The notes under the pieces are model-generated. The model made no database searches and was not told the DNA's origin. It worked only from the letters and a program-made list of their open reading frames with translations. Made by a program: the position numbers and the translations under genes. From Leptotrichia hofstadii (lineage in GTDB: Bacteria; Fusobacteriota; Fusobacteriia; Fusobacteriales; Leptotrichiaceae): a stretch of DNA of 64,000 nt. Below, in pieces: positions 8,032 to 17,450 of the stretch (positions are counted from its first letter, which is position 1; the number at the start of each line of letters is the position of its first letter). The stretch is taken from contig NZ_AP019823.1 of NCBI RefSeq assembly GCF_007990525.1, positions 2,108,001 through 2,172,000 of the forward strand. Reading direction: 5' to 3'.

Positions 8032-9483
8032 TTACAATAAATTATAATCTGTACTTCCATCCTTATTATCCTTAATTTCCACGCCAAGTTTCTTCAACTC
8101 ATCCCGAATTTCATCGGATAATTTGAAATTTTTCTCGCTTCTTGCTTCACTTCGTAATTTTATCAGCAATTCAATTAATTTTTTTGTCAATTCCATATTT
8201 TCCCCTTCTTCCTCCTTCACAGCATTTTCTACTTCAATCGCTATTCCAAACACATTTTCTAATTTTGCCTTCAAAGAATCATAAGATTTTTTTATTTCAT
8301 AATAAATTGTGGAAAACTCATTTTCATTTGTGGAAATAAATTTATTCGTTTCCCTAATCTGATCAAAAATAGTCGCTAGTGCCTGTGGTGTGTTCATATC
8401 CTCATTCATCGCCTCTTCAAATTTTTTATCAAATTCATCAATTTTTTGAGAAAACTCTGAATTTTTAATATTTTCTATTTTTTCATTCTTATATTTTTCA
8501 ACAATATTTTCAAATTTATTCATTGATTTTACAATATTTTGTAAGGCTTTTTTTGTATCCTCCATATTCTCGAATGAAAAGTTAATTGGCTTTCTGTAAT
8601 GAGTGCTAAGAATAAAAAGTCTTACTACATTCCCAGAAAATTTTTCAAGTATTTCACGAAGCAAAAAGAAATTTCCTAGCGATTTTGACATCTTGTCGCC
8701 ATTTATCTGAATAAATCCGTTGTGAAGCCAGTAATTTGCAAAATTTCCGTGATAAGCACACTTGCTTTGAGCAATCTCATTTTCATGATGCGGAAAAACT
8801 AAATCTTGTCCACCGCCGTGAATATCAAATGTATCCCCTAGATATTTTTTTGCCATCGCACTACATTCTATATGCCATCCAGGACGCCCCTGTCCCCAAG
8901 GCGACTCCCAAAACGGCTCTCCATTCTTCTTTTTTTTCCAAAGTGCAAAGTCTACTGGATTTTTCTTGATTTCCGAAACATCAATCCTAGCCCCAAGTTC
9001 CAGCTCCTCAATTTTCTGATTTGATAATTTTCCATAATCTTTATATTTTTTTACCTCAAAATAGACATCCCCATCTTTCTCGTAACCAAACCCATTATCA
9101 ATTAATTTTTGAATAATCTCAATAATTTCTGCCATATTCTCAGTAACCTTAGGTCTTTTCACACTATCAAGAATATTCAGCTTACTGATATCCTCAAAAA
9201 AATATTTTATATATTTTTCCGAAACCTCACTCGCAGAAGTCCCTTCTTCCATAGACTTATTTATAATCTTATCATCCACATCCGTAAAATTCTGCACAAA
9301 CTCAACTTTCATGCCCTTATGCTCAAAATACCGTGCCAACGTATCAAAAACAACAATCGGACGTGCATTCCCCAAATGTATGTAATTATAGACAGTAGGC
9401 CCGCAAACATACATTTTTACCTTATTTTCTTCTATTGTCTTAAATTCTTCGATTTTATTCGTCATTGTGTTGTAAAGTTTCAT
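8032..9483 (-). CDS. cysS: cysteinyl-tRNA synthetase
   Basis: The enzyme charges tRNA-Cys with cysteine in the cytosol. At 483 residues it has the class I signatures: the HIGH-like HLGN within GPTVYNYIHLGNARP near the N-terminus and KMSKSLGNFF in the middle. Zinc ligands are visible as the Cys in VCGPTV, the Cys in HIECSAMAKKY and the His/Glu of HHENEIAQS. The C-terminal helical DALR-like region is complete. The start ATG follows AGGGAGAATAAAAA. No T-box leader could be made out in the 65 bp upstream. Upstream lies the ATPase/HNH module on the same strand. Confidence 0.97.
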   Translation of the reverse strand: MKLYNTMTNKIEEFKTIEENKVKMYVCGPTVYNYIHLGNARPIVVFDTLARYFEHKGMKVEFVQNFTDVDDKIINKSMEEGTSASEVSEKYIKYFFEDISKLNILDSVKRPKVTENMAEIIEIIQKLIDNGFGYEKDGDVYFEVKKYKDYGKLSNQKIEELELGARIDVSEIKKNPVDFALWKKKKNGEPFWESPWGQGRPGWHIECSAMAKKYLGDTFDIHGGGQDLVFPHHENEIAQSKCAYHGNFANYWLHNGFIQINGDKMSKSLGNFFLLREILEKFSGNVVRLFILSTHYRKPINFSFENMEDTKKALQNIVKSMNKFENIVEKYKNEKIENIKNSEFSQKIDEFDKKFEEAMNEDMNTPQALATIFDQIRETNKFISTNENEFSTIYYEIKKSYDSLKAKLENVFGIAIEVENAVKEEEGENMELTKKLIELLIKLRSEARSEKNFKLSDEIRDELKKLGVEIKDNKDGSTDYNLL

Positions 9484-9548
9484 TTTTTATTCTCCCTTGA
9501 ACATTCTGATATTGTAAACTAAAACTTTGATTTTTAAATATTTCCAAC

Positions 9549-10163
9549 TTAATCATTGAAACTCTCAATCAAAAAATTTCTCAACGTTGGAAAGTCTAAA
9601 TCCTCAGATATTTCTTTTAATATTTTCTCATCTTTATATATCTTTTGATATTTTTGTAAAATTTTTATTACACTTTTTCTTCCTTTAAGCAATCTTTTAT
9701 CATCATTCAGATTTAAAATTTCAATTGTATAATTTGCTTTTTTTAAATCTATATCAGTAATATCTTTTTTAGGGATTATCTCTCCTGTCATTCTATCATA
9801 TGAAAAATATTTGCTTGGTTCATAAATTACTGGATTTACAAATAACTCACTCCATTTACTGCCTTTCTTTGAACCACAACTCTCAATATTAAGACAACCT
9901 GTAATAAAATTTTCATAGTTTGAAAATAATTGTGGAAACTGATCTTTTGGTTTAATATGTTCTATCTGACTTTTCTCTATTGTAATTTTTCTCTCACAAT
10001 AAGGACAAAAATAATTATCTTTTATTTTTTGCTCATTTTCCAACATATGATTTTTCAATTCACCTTTTATTTTAAAATTGAAGTCTTTCCAAGTTTTAGG
10101 TTTCTGATTTTTTTTAAATCCTTTCAAAAAATCAGGTTCTGAAGTTTTACATATTTTTAACAT
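9549..10163 (-). CDS. HNH endonuclease of a Septu-like (PtuB-like) module
   Basis: A 204-residue protein with a cysteine-rich HNH core: CPYCERKI, then QIEHIKPKDQFP with the catalytic His, then an Asn-containing strand (LFSNYENFITG), then CLNIESCGSKKG in place of the common CNxxKG. This layout is that of the HNH family found in retron- and Septu-associated effectors. Its start codon lies inside the end of the upstream ATPase gene (17 bp overlap), which implies translational coupling and a complex of the two proteins. In Septu the HNH partner (PtuB) degrades DNA when the ATPase is triggered. Assignment as PtuB-like is inference from domain pair and order; other ATPase-HNH systems remain possible. 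Confidence 0.75.
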   Translation of the reverse strand: MLKICKTSEPDFLKGFKKNQKPKTWKDFNFKIKGELKNHMLENEQKIKDNYFCPYCERKITIEKSQIEHIKPKDQFPQLFSNYENFITGCLNIESCGSKKGSKWSELFVNPVIYEPSKYFSYDRMTGEIIPKKDITDIDLKKANYTIEILNLNDDKRLLKGRKSVIKILQKYQKIYKDEKILKEISEDLDFPTLRNFLIESFND

Positions 10164-11364
10164 TCTTCAATCCTTTCTTCCGAATTTGAATCTCCATATC
10201 TATAAGCATAATATCTTCATCTGTCGTTCCCAGCAAATTCTTTAACTCTGTATAATCTTTTTTGAATTCATCAGTTTCATATTTATTTTCATTTACTATT
10301 TCCCTAATTTTTTTCAATCTATCAAATATTTCCTGATTCCTAGTTGTTTTAAGCCCCATTATATCTTCTAATATTCTCTCTGTCGGCTGTCCATAAGAAT
10401 CATACAATTCATCCCCAGTTCTAACCACAATTTTCCCATCCTCATTCTTATCTAGCAACATAATATTCTCTTTTCTTACACTTCCTAAAATATGTGGAGA
10501 ATGTGTCGCAATAATAATCTGATTATTTTTTCCAATTTTTCTATAAACATCGACAATTCTCTGTTGCCATTTTGGATGCAATGAAAGTTCAGGCTCATCA
10601 ATCAGAATAACAGAATTTTCAGGATTCAACATTTTTATAGCCAAAGTACGTAAAAACAACTGCTTTTCTCCAGAAGATAATTCATTTATATCAAATTTAT
10701 CTCCCGAAGAATTTTCAAAAATTGGTATATTTTTACCATCTTGCGAAATATCTTCAGCTTTTACATCTATATCTAAAATTTCAAATATTTCATTTATTTC
10801 ATTAAAAACCTTTTTTTGTACATCTCTAACTGTTTCATTTTTATTTTTGAACATTGCTGAAATCATTTTTGTAGCTATGTAAGATGGAATATCTTTTATT
10901 AAATTCGTATCTACAATATTAATAAATTTATATTCTTGAACTAAAGTAGTCGAAGCTGTTTTCATTTTTTGAAAATTAATTTCTATTGGAACATAAATTA
11001 TTTTAGGAAGAATTGGTAAATTTTCTTTGATGGCTAAATATGAAGTATCCATAACATTCTTTTGTTTATCATCAAAAGAAAAAGAGTTTAAAGCTTTGTA
11101 AAAATACTTCTCATTTCCTATTTTATTTTTACACTCTTCTTCTTTTTCTTCAAAAAACATTTCTAATTCATTACTAATTTTTAAATTTATAATAGCAATA
11201 TTATTCTCAAAACATTCTTTTATACTTTCCAATATTCGAGTTTTTCCACTCCCATTTGACCCAGCTAAGATTACTAAATCTAACGGCTTATCATTTTTTT
11301 CAAAATTTATAGATATATCTCTTAATCCTTTAAATTCCTTTATATAAAGATTTTTGATTTTCAT
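10147..11364 (-). CDS. AAA family ATPase of a Septu-like (PtuA-like) module
   Basis: The 405-residue protein resembles an SMC/OLD-type ATPase without a coiled-coil insertion or TOPRIM nuclease. The N-terminus reads MKIKNLYIKEFKGLRDISI; Walker A is AGSNGSGKTRILE (about 35-47); the signature is ELSSGEKQLFLRT; Walker B is VILIDEPELSLHP; and the switch His is in IIIATHSPHIL. The last ~90 residues form a helical tail with GQPTERILEDIMGL. Together with the overlapping HNH gene it matches the two-gene Septu layout (PtuA then PtuB). It sits between the housekeeping genes mutS2 and cysS, which suggests insertion as defence cargo. No restriction or methylation gene accompanies it. Confidence 0.8.
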   Translation of the reverse strand: MKIKNLYIKEFKGLRDISINFEKNDKPLDLVILAGSNGSGKTRILESIKECFENNIAIINLKISNELEMFFEEKEEECKNKIGNEKYFYKALNSFSFDDKQKNVMDTSYLAIKENLPILPKIIYVPIEINFQKMKTASTTLVQEYKFINIVDTNLIKDIPSYIATKMISAMFKNKNETVRDVQKKVFNEINEIFEILDIDVKAEDISQDGKNIPIFENSSGDKFDINELSSGEKQLFLRTLAIKMLNPENSVILIDEPELSLHPKWQQRIVDVYRKIGKNNQIIIATHSPHILGSVRKENIMLLDKNEDGKIVVRTGDELYDSYGQPTERILEDIMGLKTTRNQEIFDRLKKIREIVNENKYETDEFKKDYTELKNLLGTTDEDIMLIDMEIQIRKKGLKNVKNM

Positions 11365-11394
11365 AAATTTTCATTCTCCTTTAAATCAAATGTC

Positions 11395-13734
11395 CTATTT
11401 CAAAGTAGCCACCGTACACCCAATTCCACCTTCATTCTGATTGGCATCCTTAAATTCTGTTACATATTTTGAAGTTCTTAGGTATTCGTGGATTTTTTTT
11501 CTTAGTACCATTGTTCCTTTTCCGTGAATTATGTAGATTTCGTGGTAGCCTGTAAGCATTGCTCTGTCCATGTATGTTTCAAGTTCTGCGATTGCTTCGT
11601 CAGCGTTCATTCCACGTAAGTCGATTTCTCCTCGTACTTGTGAAGTTCGTTTTAGTGAGGCGAAGTTTTTGAATTTGTTTGTTTTTTTCTTTTGGATTTT
11701 TACAATGTCGTCAGTTGATACAACCAGCTTTAATATTCCAGTTTGCACTTGAATACGGTTGTTTGGCATTATTTTCAAAATTTTTCCATTTTGATTCATT
11801 GTTTTTACAAGTACTTCTTCCCCAACAGCAAAATCTACGTTTTGAGTAACAACTTTCTTTTCCTTTACATTTTTCTTTTTATCCGTAATGAATGATTCAC
11901 GTAGCATATTCAGGCTTCTTTGAGCATTTTTGGCATCTTCTTTTTTAGATTCCTCGCTGTTAATTTTGTCAATTAAGTTTTTGGCTTTTGCCTGCATATT
12001 TTTCAAATAACTATCAGCTTCCTCGTAGGCACGTTTTATAATTTCATTTTTTTCATTTTCAAGTTTTATCATATTTTGCTCATAAATGCTCTTTTGCTTG
12101 TCAAGTTCAGTTCTTGTTGCTTCTAATTTTGCCTGCATTGTTTCCAGTTCATCATTTTTTTCCTTAATTGATTTTAACATTTCTTCGACACGCTGATTAT
12201 CTTCACTTATGTAGCTTTTTGCATTTTCGATTACTTCTTCGCTAATTCCGTATTTTCTTGCAATTATAAGGGCGTTACTTTCCCCTGGTATTCCTTCCAG
12301 CAGTCTGTACGTTGGAGACAACGTTTCCACGTCAAATTCCATTGAGGCACTTTTAATTCCTGTTGTGTTAAAGGCGTATGCTTTTACTTCGCTGTAATGG
12401 GTTGTGATTATTGAAGTTACGTGTTTTTTATTCAAGTAATCAATGATTGCCATTGCAAAAGCAGCACCTTCCATCGGATCAGTTCCACTTCCCAATTCAT
12501 CCATTAATACAAGTGATTTACTGTTTGCATTTTCAATTATATCTTTTATTTTGCTCACATGCCCTGAAAATGAGGATAAGTTTTGCTCAAGACTTTGTTC
12601 GTCCCCAATGTCAGCCAGTACATTGTGAAAATACCCAATTTCAGTTTTTTCATTCGCAGGAATTGGGATACCAGATAATGCCATAATTGTAAGAAGTCCA
12701 GCCACTTTCAATGTTACTGTTTTCCCACCAGTATTAGGCCCTGTAATAAGCATTATATTTTCAGGATTCCCAAGTTCAAAATTAATTGGCACAACTGTAT
12801 TTTCATCAATTAGTGGATGTCTTGCTTCAACCAGTTTCAAATATTCCTTGTTAATAATTTTTGGAACAATACATTTCTTATTAACCGAATAAGTCGTTTT
12901 TGCATCAATAAAGTCCAGTCTTTCCAAAATTTCTTTAATTTCCAGAATTTCTTCCTTTTTCGTTTTTACAAGTTCTGTAATTCTAAGCAGTATTTTTCTA
13001 ATTTCCTCACGTTCACGGGCCTCATATTCACGTAATTTATTATTTAATGAAACAACATTTAAAGGCTCAATGTAAACTGTGCTTCCTGTCGCAGACCTAT
13101 CATGTTCTATTCCTTTAATAAGCCCTTTAAAATCAGTCTTTACAGCAATTACGTATCTATCATTTCTCTGAGTTATTATTCTTTCCTGAATAGCATTTTG
13201 GGTACTTTTATTGGAAATCAGCTCATCAAATTTCTCTTTAATATTCGCATTAATATTCTGCTTCTGCCTTCTCACATCACGAAGTCCAATCGAAGCCTCA
13301 TCTTTTAATACTCCTTCATCATTAATCGCTTCTGAAATAAAGTTCTCAATATCCTTAACTTCCTCAACATCACTAAACAGATTCCAAATCGTTCTATATT
13401 TATCCCTAACATTCTTAGCCCTGCTTTTAGAAATTCTAAAAATCGTCAAATTTTTCTTCAGAACTGCCAAATCCTCAGCACTCAAATAAGAACCAATAAT
13501 ATCAATGGAATTCATCATTCTAGTAATATCCGCAAGCCCCGCAAGTTCCAATCCATCGTCATACTTATAAAAGTCAATCATCTCCATCATAAGCATAAGT
13601 TCCTTATCCAAAACTGATTTTTCCTTTATAATATCAATATCCAGAAACTTTTCTTTCGTCTTCTCTAATCTTGATAAATCAATAAGTTCATTAACTATCT
13701 TATAAAATTCCAATACATCATAATTTTTTTTCAT
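11395..13734 (-). CDS. mutS2: endonuclease MutS2 (MutS-like ATPase with Smr domain)
   Basis: At 779 residues this has the usual MutS2 order: core/clamp helices, the ABC-type ATPase with Walker A ITGPNTGGKTVTLK (around 330), Walker B LVLMDELGSGTDP and the STTHYSEVK-like switch (SIITTHYSEVK), a long coiled coil (about 510-620), then a C-terminal Smr nuclease domain with DLRGMNADEAIAELE and YIIHGKGTMVLRKKI. It lacks the mismatch-binding domain of MutS. Family members suppress homologous recombination or, in some bacteria, rescue collided ribosomes. The start follows AGGAAAGAAAAGAGG. Upstream lies a 750-bp gap with the large family 1 repeat. Confidence 0.95.
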   Translation of the reverse strand: MKKNYDVLEFYKIVNELIDLSRLEKTKEKFLDIDIIKEKSVLDKELMLMMEMIDFYKYDDGLELAGLADITRMMNSIDIIGSYLSAEDLAVLKKNLTIFRISKSRAKNVRDKYRTIWNLFSDVEEVKDIENFISEAINDEGVLKDEASIGLRDVRRQKQNINANIKEKFDELISNKSTQNAIQERIITQRNDRYVIAVKTDFKGLIKGIEHDRSATGSTVYIEPLNVVSLNNKLREYEAREREEIRKILLRITELVKTKKEEILEIKEILERLDFIDAKTTYSVNKKCIVPKIINKEYLKLVEARHPLIDENTVVPINFELGNPENIMLITGPNTGGKTVTLKVAGLLTIMALSGIPIPANEKTEIGYFHNVLADIGDEQSLEQNLSSFSGHVSKIKDIIENANSKSLVLMDELGSGTDPMEGAAFAMAIIDYLNKKHVTSIITTHYSEVKAYAFNTTGIKSASMEFDVETLSPTYRLLEGIPGESNALIIARKYGISEEVIENAKSYISEDNQRVEEMLKSIKEKNDELETMQAKLEATRTELDKQKSIYEQNMIKLENEKNEIIKRAYEEADSYLKNMQAKAKNLIDKINSEESKKEDAKNAQRSLNMLRESFITDKKKNVKEKKVVTQNVDFAVGEEVLVKTMNQNGKILKIMPNNRIQVQTGILKLVVSTDDIVKIQKKKTNKFKNFASLKRTSQVRGEIDLRGMNADEAIAELETYMDRAMLTGYHEIYIIHGKGTMVLRKKIHEYLRTSKYVTEFKDANQNEGGIGCTVATLK

Positions 13735-13835
13735 TTTTTCCTCTTTTCTTTCCTATTTTTAAATCTTATCCTTATAGTTTTTCAATAAAATACTCTATAA
13801 TTTTTCTTTTTTATTTGTATTAAAGTTTATTTTAA

Positions 13836-14326
13836 GCAGAGGTATCAGTCGCCATACCTCTGCACTCCGGCTTCTCGAATTTCAATTTTACAGCAAAAGA
13901 CAAAACTCGCTTTTAACAAAAGTTATTTTCATCTCATAAAGTTATTATTAATTTAAGTACATTAGAAAAGCTCAAACAAGTTGTCTTTTACTGAAAAATT
14001 AAAATCTCTGAAATTTATAACAATTTTTTAATTTTTTGACATTTATTTTAATCAAATTAATTATTATAATCAAACTAAAAACGTCGTGATTTTTTTGAAA
14101 TGAAATTGACTGTCTGAGCTTTTTCAAAATTTTTAGACTATAATTGGTTTAAGGAATTTTAATAACCTTTGTTAAAAAAAAAGCGAGTTTCAATTTCGTA
14201 GTAATCCAGGTTTATTCAAATAACAAATGTTTAGACTACTTTCCCAAATAAAATTTGGGAATATTTCAAAAAAAAATACTTAGACAAGCCGGGGATGCAA
14301 GGGGGGATGGCCATTGTTCCCCCTTG
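13836..14326. repeat. family 1 dispersed element, copy A, with hairpin ends
   Basis: This fills the gene-less gap 13735-14488 and has no convincing ORF. The left end is a perfect 10-bp hairpin, GCAGAGGTAT (13836-13845), loop CAGTCGCC, ATACCTCTGC (13854-13863). The right end is a G-rich hairpin, CAAGGGGG (14298-14305) with CCCCCTTG (14319-14326), around loop GGCCATTG. Read on the minus strand it aligns along its whole length with copy B at 61878-62223: both contain GTCTAAG just inside the end, AAACTCGC, GCTCARAC and the core TTTCATTT followed by AAAAAATCACGAC. The rest of the gap is AT-rich spacer and the ppc promoter. Confidence 0.8.
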
Positions 14327-14348
14327 TCTTGTCTTATTTTGTTAAAAT

Positions 14349-14410
14349 TATATCACATTTTGTAATAATTTAAAATCGCTATTTAATACGAAACGTTTTT
14401 GTGATATAAT
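14349..14410 (+). promoter_or_regulatory. ppc promoter (extended -10) with overlapping inverted repeat
   Basis: TGATATAAT (14402-14410) is an extended -10 element upstream of ppc; the -35 (TTTAAT at 14382-14387) is weak. A perfect inverted repeat, TATATCACA (14349-14357) and TGTGATATA (14400-14408), has its right arm over the -10 box, so a dimeric regulator or a looped complex could block RNA polymerase. The promoter call is fairly good; the operator is inference. Confidence 0.5.
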
Positions 14411-14488
14411 TTAAAAGGTGAAATACTTAAAATAATAGAATTTAGATAATAAGTAGAATTTTATATAAAGAAAGAGAGTGTGAAATAA

Positions 14489-17290
14489 ATGAATTTAAAA
14501 AATTTACCGATAACTCCTTTACCGTCAGTAAAACTTGATAAGCATCAGGAGGATTTGCTCATTCATAATGAACTTTTTGCAACTCTTCTAGGTGAAACGA
14601 TTTTTAGATATGCGGGTTTACATATTTATGAGGTTACTGAAAAATTGAAAGAAGCTTCTAGTAAATATTATAAGACGCAGAAACAGGAGGCTAGAAAAAA
14701 TTTGTCGTCTTTTTGTTCGGATCTTACTGATGCGGAAATTTTGCGTGTAATAAGAGGTTTTTCGATTTTTTCGGCACTTGCAAATATTGCTGAAGATGTG
14801 TACCAGACTCATGAACAGCGATATGCAAAGATTTCCAACAAACTGCAGATTGGATCTCTTGAAAAATCACTAAAAAATTTGAAGAAAAAGGGAATTAGTC
14901 AGGATAAAATATTGAAGGCTATGAAAAAAGTCTCAATTGTTCCAGTCTTAACAGCACATCCGACACAAGTTCAAAGAAAAAGTATTTTGGATTTGACAAA
15001 AAAATTAACTGATATTCTTGATAAATATGAAAATGTAAAATCTCATCAAATTGATGAAAATGAATGGCTTAACGACCTAAGCCGTGGTATTCAGATCTGG
15101 TGGCAAACTGCGATGTTACGGGCTACCAAATTGCGTGTAACAGATGAAATAAGCAATGCTCTAAGTTATTACAACATTACATTTTTCAATGAAATTCCAA
15201 GACTTATGAATAAATTTCAGGAAATTTCAAAAACATTGGGAAATTCTGAAGTAAAATCTCAAGCTCTGCTTCCACTTACTATGGGAATGTGGATTGGTGG
15301 AGATCGGGACGGAAATCCTTATGTTACAGTAAATACATTGGAACAGTCGGCACAGGAACAGGCTATAAAATTATTCCAGCATTATCTTGATGTAGTTCGT
15401 GAAATTTACAGAGATTTATCAATGTCTATTTCAATGACAAATGTAACTGAGGAACTGCAAAAACTGGCTGATGCTTCTGGAGAAGTTTCGCCACACCGAA
15501 CACATGAGCCATATCGCCGTGCATTGACAACAATAACAGACAGACTGCTTGCAACAGCCTACAAATTGTGTGATTACAACCGTGACTTATTACCGCCAAA
15601 AAGAAAAAATGGAATTGACCTTCCCTACAAGTCAGCTAACGAGTTTACATACGACTTGGTAATCGTAGCAGAATCCCTTAAAAAGAATAACAGCGAATTT
15701 TTAACACAAGGAAAATTAAACAATCTAATCAGTGCCACAAAAATATTTGGATTCCACCTTGCGACAATTGATTTAAGACAGGATTCCAGCGTTCACGAAG
15801 TATGTGTTGCAGAACTTTTGAAAAATGCAAACATTCTAGGAGATTACTTGAGCCTGTCAGAAGACGCAAGATGTGAAATTTTGCTGCGGGAACTGGAACA
15901 TGACCCTAGAATTTTAAGCGATCCAACAATTCCACAAAGTGAAATACTGGCCTCAGAACTTGCAATTTACAGAAAGGCAAAATCTTTGAGAGAACGTTTT
16001 GGAAATAAAATTATTGAAAAAAATCTGATTTCTCATGCAACAAGCGTTTCAGATATGCTAGAGATAGCTATTTTACTAAAAGAAGCCAATCTTGCAAAAG
16101 GAAATGAAGGAAATGAGTTCTGCGATTTACAGATTGTTCCGCTTTTTGAAACAGTGGAAGATTTAATTGCGGCTCCTGATATTTTGAGAAAATGGTTTAA
16201 TTTGCCATTAGTGAAAAAATGGATGGATAAAAAAGGGCGAAAACAGGAAGTTATGCTAGGATATTCAGACAGCAACAAAGATGGTGGATATTTAAGTTCA
16301 AGCTGGTCTTTATACAAGGCGCAAAAAGAGCTGACTGCAATCGGACGGAAATTTGATGTGGAAATTTCATTCTTCCATGGGCGTGGAGGAACAGTAGGAC
16401 GTGGTGGCGGTCCAAGTTATGAAGCCATTTTAGCACAGCCTGAAGGAAGTACAGATGGAACAATAAGACTTACAGAACAGGGAGAAGTAATTGGTGCCAA
16501 ATACGGAAATCCTGATTTAGGATTAAAAAATCTGGAGGCATTGGTTTCAGCAGCTCTTGAATCAAGTGCATTGACAGAGGAAGATGCAGACTGGGAAGAA
16601 TATGAAAAAATAATAGAAAATGTTTCACAATTAAGTTATTATGCCTACCGTGACTTAGTTTACAATACAGATGGATTTTCAGACTTTTTCTTTGAAGTTA
16701 CGCCAATAAACTTTATTGCAGGGCTGAATATTGGTTCAAGACCGTCTTCACGTAAAAAAACACAATCATTAGACAGCCTAAGAGCAATCCCATGGGTATT
16801 TTCTTGGTCGCAAGCAAGAATAATGCTTCCGGGATGGTACGGTGTAGGAACAGCGTTTACAAAGTGGATTGACAATGATGATAAAAAATTGGAAATTTTG
16901 CAGAAAATGTACAAGGAATGGCCATTCTTCCGTTCAACAATTTCAAATGTTGACATGGTTCTATCAAAAACAGATTTGTCAATTTTTGCAGAATATGTAA
17001 AATTAGCAAGTGATCAGGAAACAGCACAAAAAATCTTTAAAGAAATAGAAAAAGAGTGGGGTTTAACAATTGATATTTTGAAAAAAATTACAGGAAATGA
17101 TGTTTTACTGGCAGATAATCCAGAGTTAGTGAGCAGTCTAAGAAATCGTCTGCCATATTTTGACTCGATGAATTATTTACAAATTGAATTAATAAAACGT
17201 TCAAGAGCTGGAGACGATTCAGAAGAACTGAGAAAAGCCATTCACATTTCAATAAATGGACTTGCAACAGGACTTCGTAATAGTGGATAA
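14489..17290 (+). CDS. ppc: phosphoenolpyruvate carboxylase
   Basis: PEP carboxylase converts PEP and bicarbonate to oxaloacetate and phosphate, feeding the C4 branch toward aspartate and malate/succinate. The 933-residue length is typical. Diagnostic sites are VLTAHPTQVQRKS (catalytic His; the Gln varies between families), GGDRDGNPYVT, LDLRQDSS-like IDLRQDSSVHE, GYSDSNKDGGY, and the glycine loop FHGRGGTVGRGGGP; the C-terminus ends in NGLATGLRNSG, where the terminal Gly is characteristic. It is the only gene between its promoter and the terminator at 17298, on the plus strand divergent from mutS2. The start follows AAAGAGAGTGTG. Confidence 0.97.
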   Translation: MNLKNLPITPLPSVKLDKHQEDLLIHNELFATLLGETIFRYAGLHIYEVTEKLKEASSKYYKTQKQEARKNLSSFCSDLTDAEILRVIRGFSIFSALANIAEDVYQTHEQRYAKISNKLQIGSLEKSLKNLKKKGISQDKILKAMKKVSIVPVLTAHPTQVQRKSILDLTKKLTDILDKYENVKSHQIDENEWLNDLSRGIQIWWQTAMLRATKLRVTDEISNALSYYNITFFNEIPRLMNKFQEISKTLGNSEVKSQALLPLTMGMWIGGDRDGNPYVTVNTLEQSAQEQAIKLFQHYLDVVREIYRDLSMSISMTNVTEELQKLADASGEVSPHRTHEPYRRALTTITDRLLATAYKLCDYNRDLLPPKRKNGIDLPYKSANEFTYDLVIVAESLKKNNSEFLTQGKLNNLISATKIFGFHLATIDLRQDSSVHEVCVAELLKNANILGDYLSLSEDARCEILLRELEHDPRILSDPTIPQSEILASELAIYRKAKSLRERFGNKIIEKNLISHATSVSDMLEIAILLKEANLAKGNEGNEFCDLQIVPLFETVEDLIAAPDILRKWFNLPLVKKWMDKKGRKQEVMLGYSDSNKDGGYLSSSWSLYKAQKELTAIGRKFDVEISFFHGRGGTVGRGGGPSYEAILAQPEGSTDGTIRLTEQGEVIGAKYGNPDLGLKNLEALVSAALESSALTEEDADWEEYEKIIENVSQLSYYAYRDLVYNTDGFSDFFFEVTPINFIAGLNIGSRPSSRKKTQSLDSLRAIPWVFSWSQARIMLPGWYGVGTAFTKWIDNDDKKLEILQKMYKEWPFFRSTISNVDMVLSKTDLSIFAEYVKLASDQETAQKIFKEIEKEWGLTIDILKKITGNDVLLADNPELVSSLRNRLPYFDSMNYLQIELIKRSRAGDDSEELRKAIHISINGLATGLRNSG

Positions 17291-17297
17291 TATAAAT

Positions 17298-17340
17298 AAA
17301 AGGAATATTTCTAATTAAAATTAGGACTGTTCCTTTTTTT
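17298..17340 (+). terminator. intrinsic terminator after ppc
   Basis: Arms AAAAGGAA (17298-17305) and TTCCTTTT (17330-17337), with a second inner hairpin CTAATT/AATTAG, are followed by an unbroken T run. It lies 8 bp after the ppc stop codon. Confidence 0.85.
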
Positions 17341-17386
17341 TTTGCAAAAATTTTTTTACATTCATTTTATATTCATAAAACTGTTT

Positions 17387-17392
17387 TATAAT
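17387..17392 (+). promoter_or_regulatory. probable -10 box for the PepSY genes
   Basis: TATAAT at 17387-17392 lies 58 bp before the chosen ATG of the first PepSY gene. No good -35 sequence is found at 16-18 bp, so transcription may need an activator, possibly the response regulator encoded downstream. That link is inference. Confidence 0.4.
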
Positions 17393-17450
17393 GTATTCAA
17401 GATAAGAGAGAAAAGTAAAAAAATAAATGAATATTAAAGGAGAAAGAAAG

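Noticed and set aside
13836-14326. Family 1 hairpins as ordinary intrinsic terminators
   Set aside because: No T run follows the stems in either direction, and they occur as pairs in mirrored orientation at both ends of a larger homologous unit.
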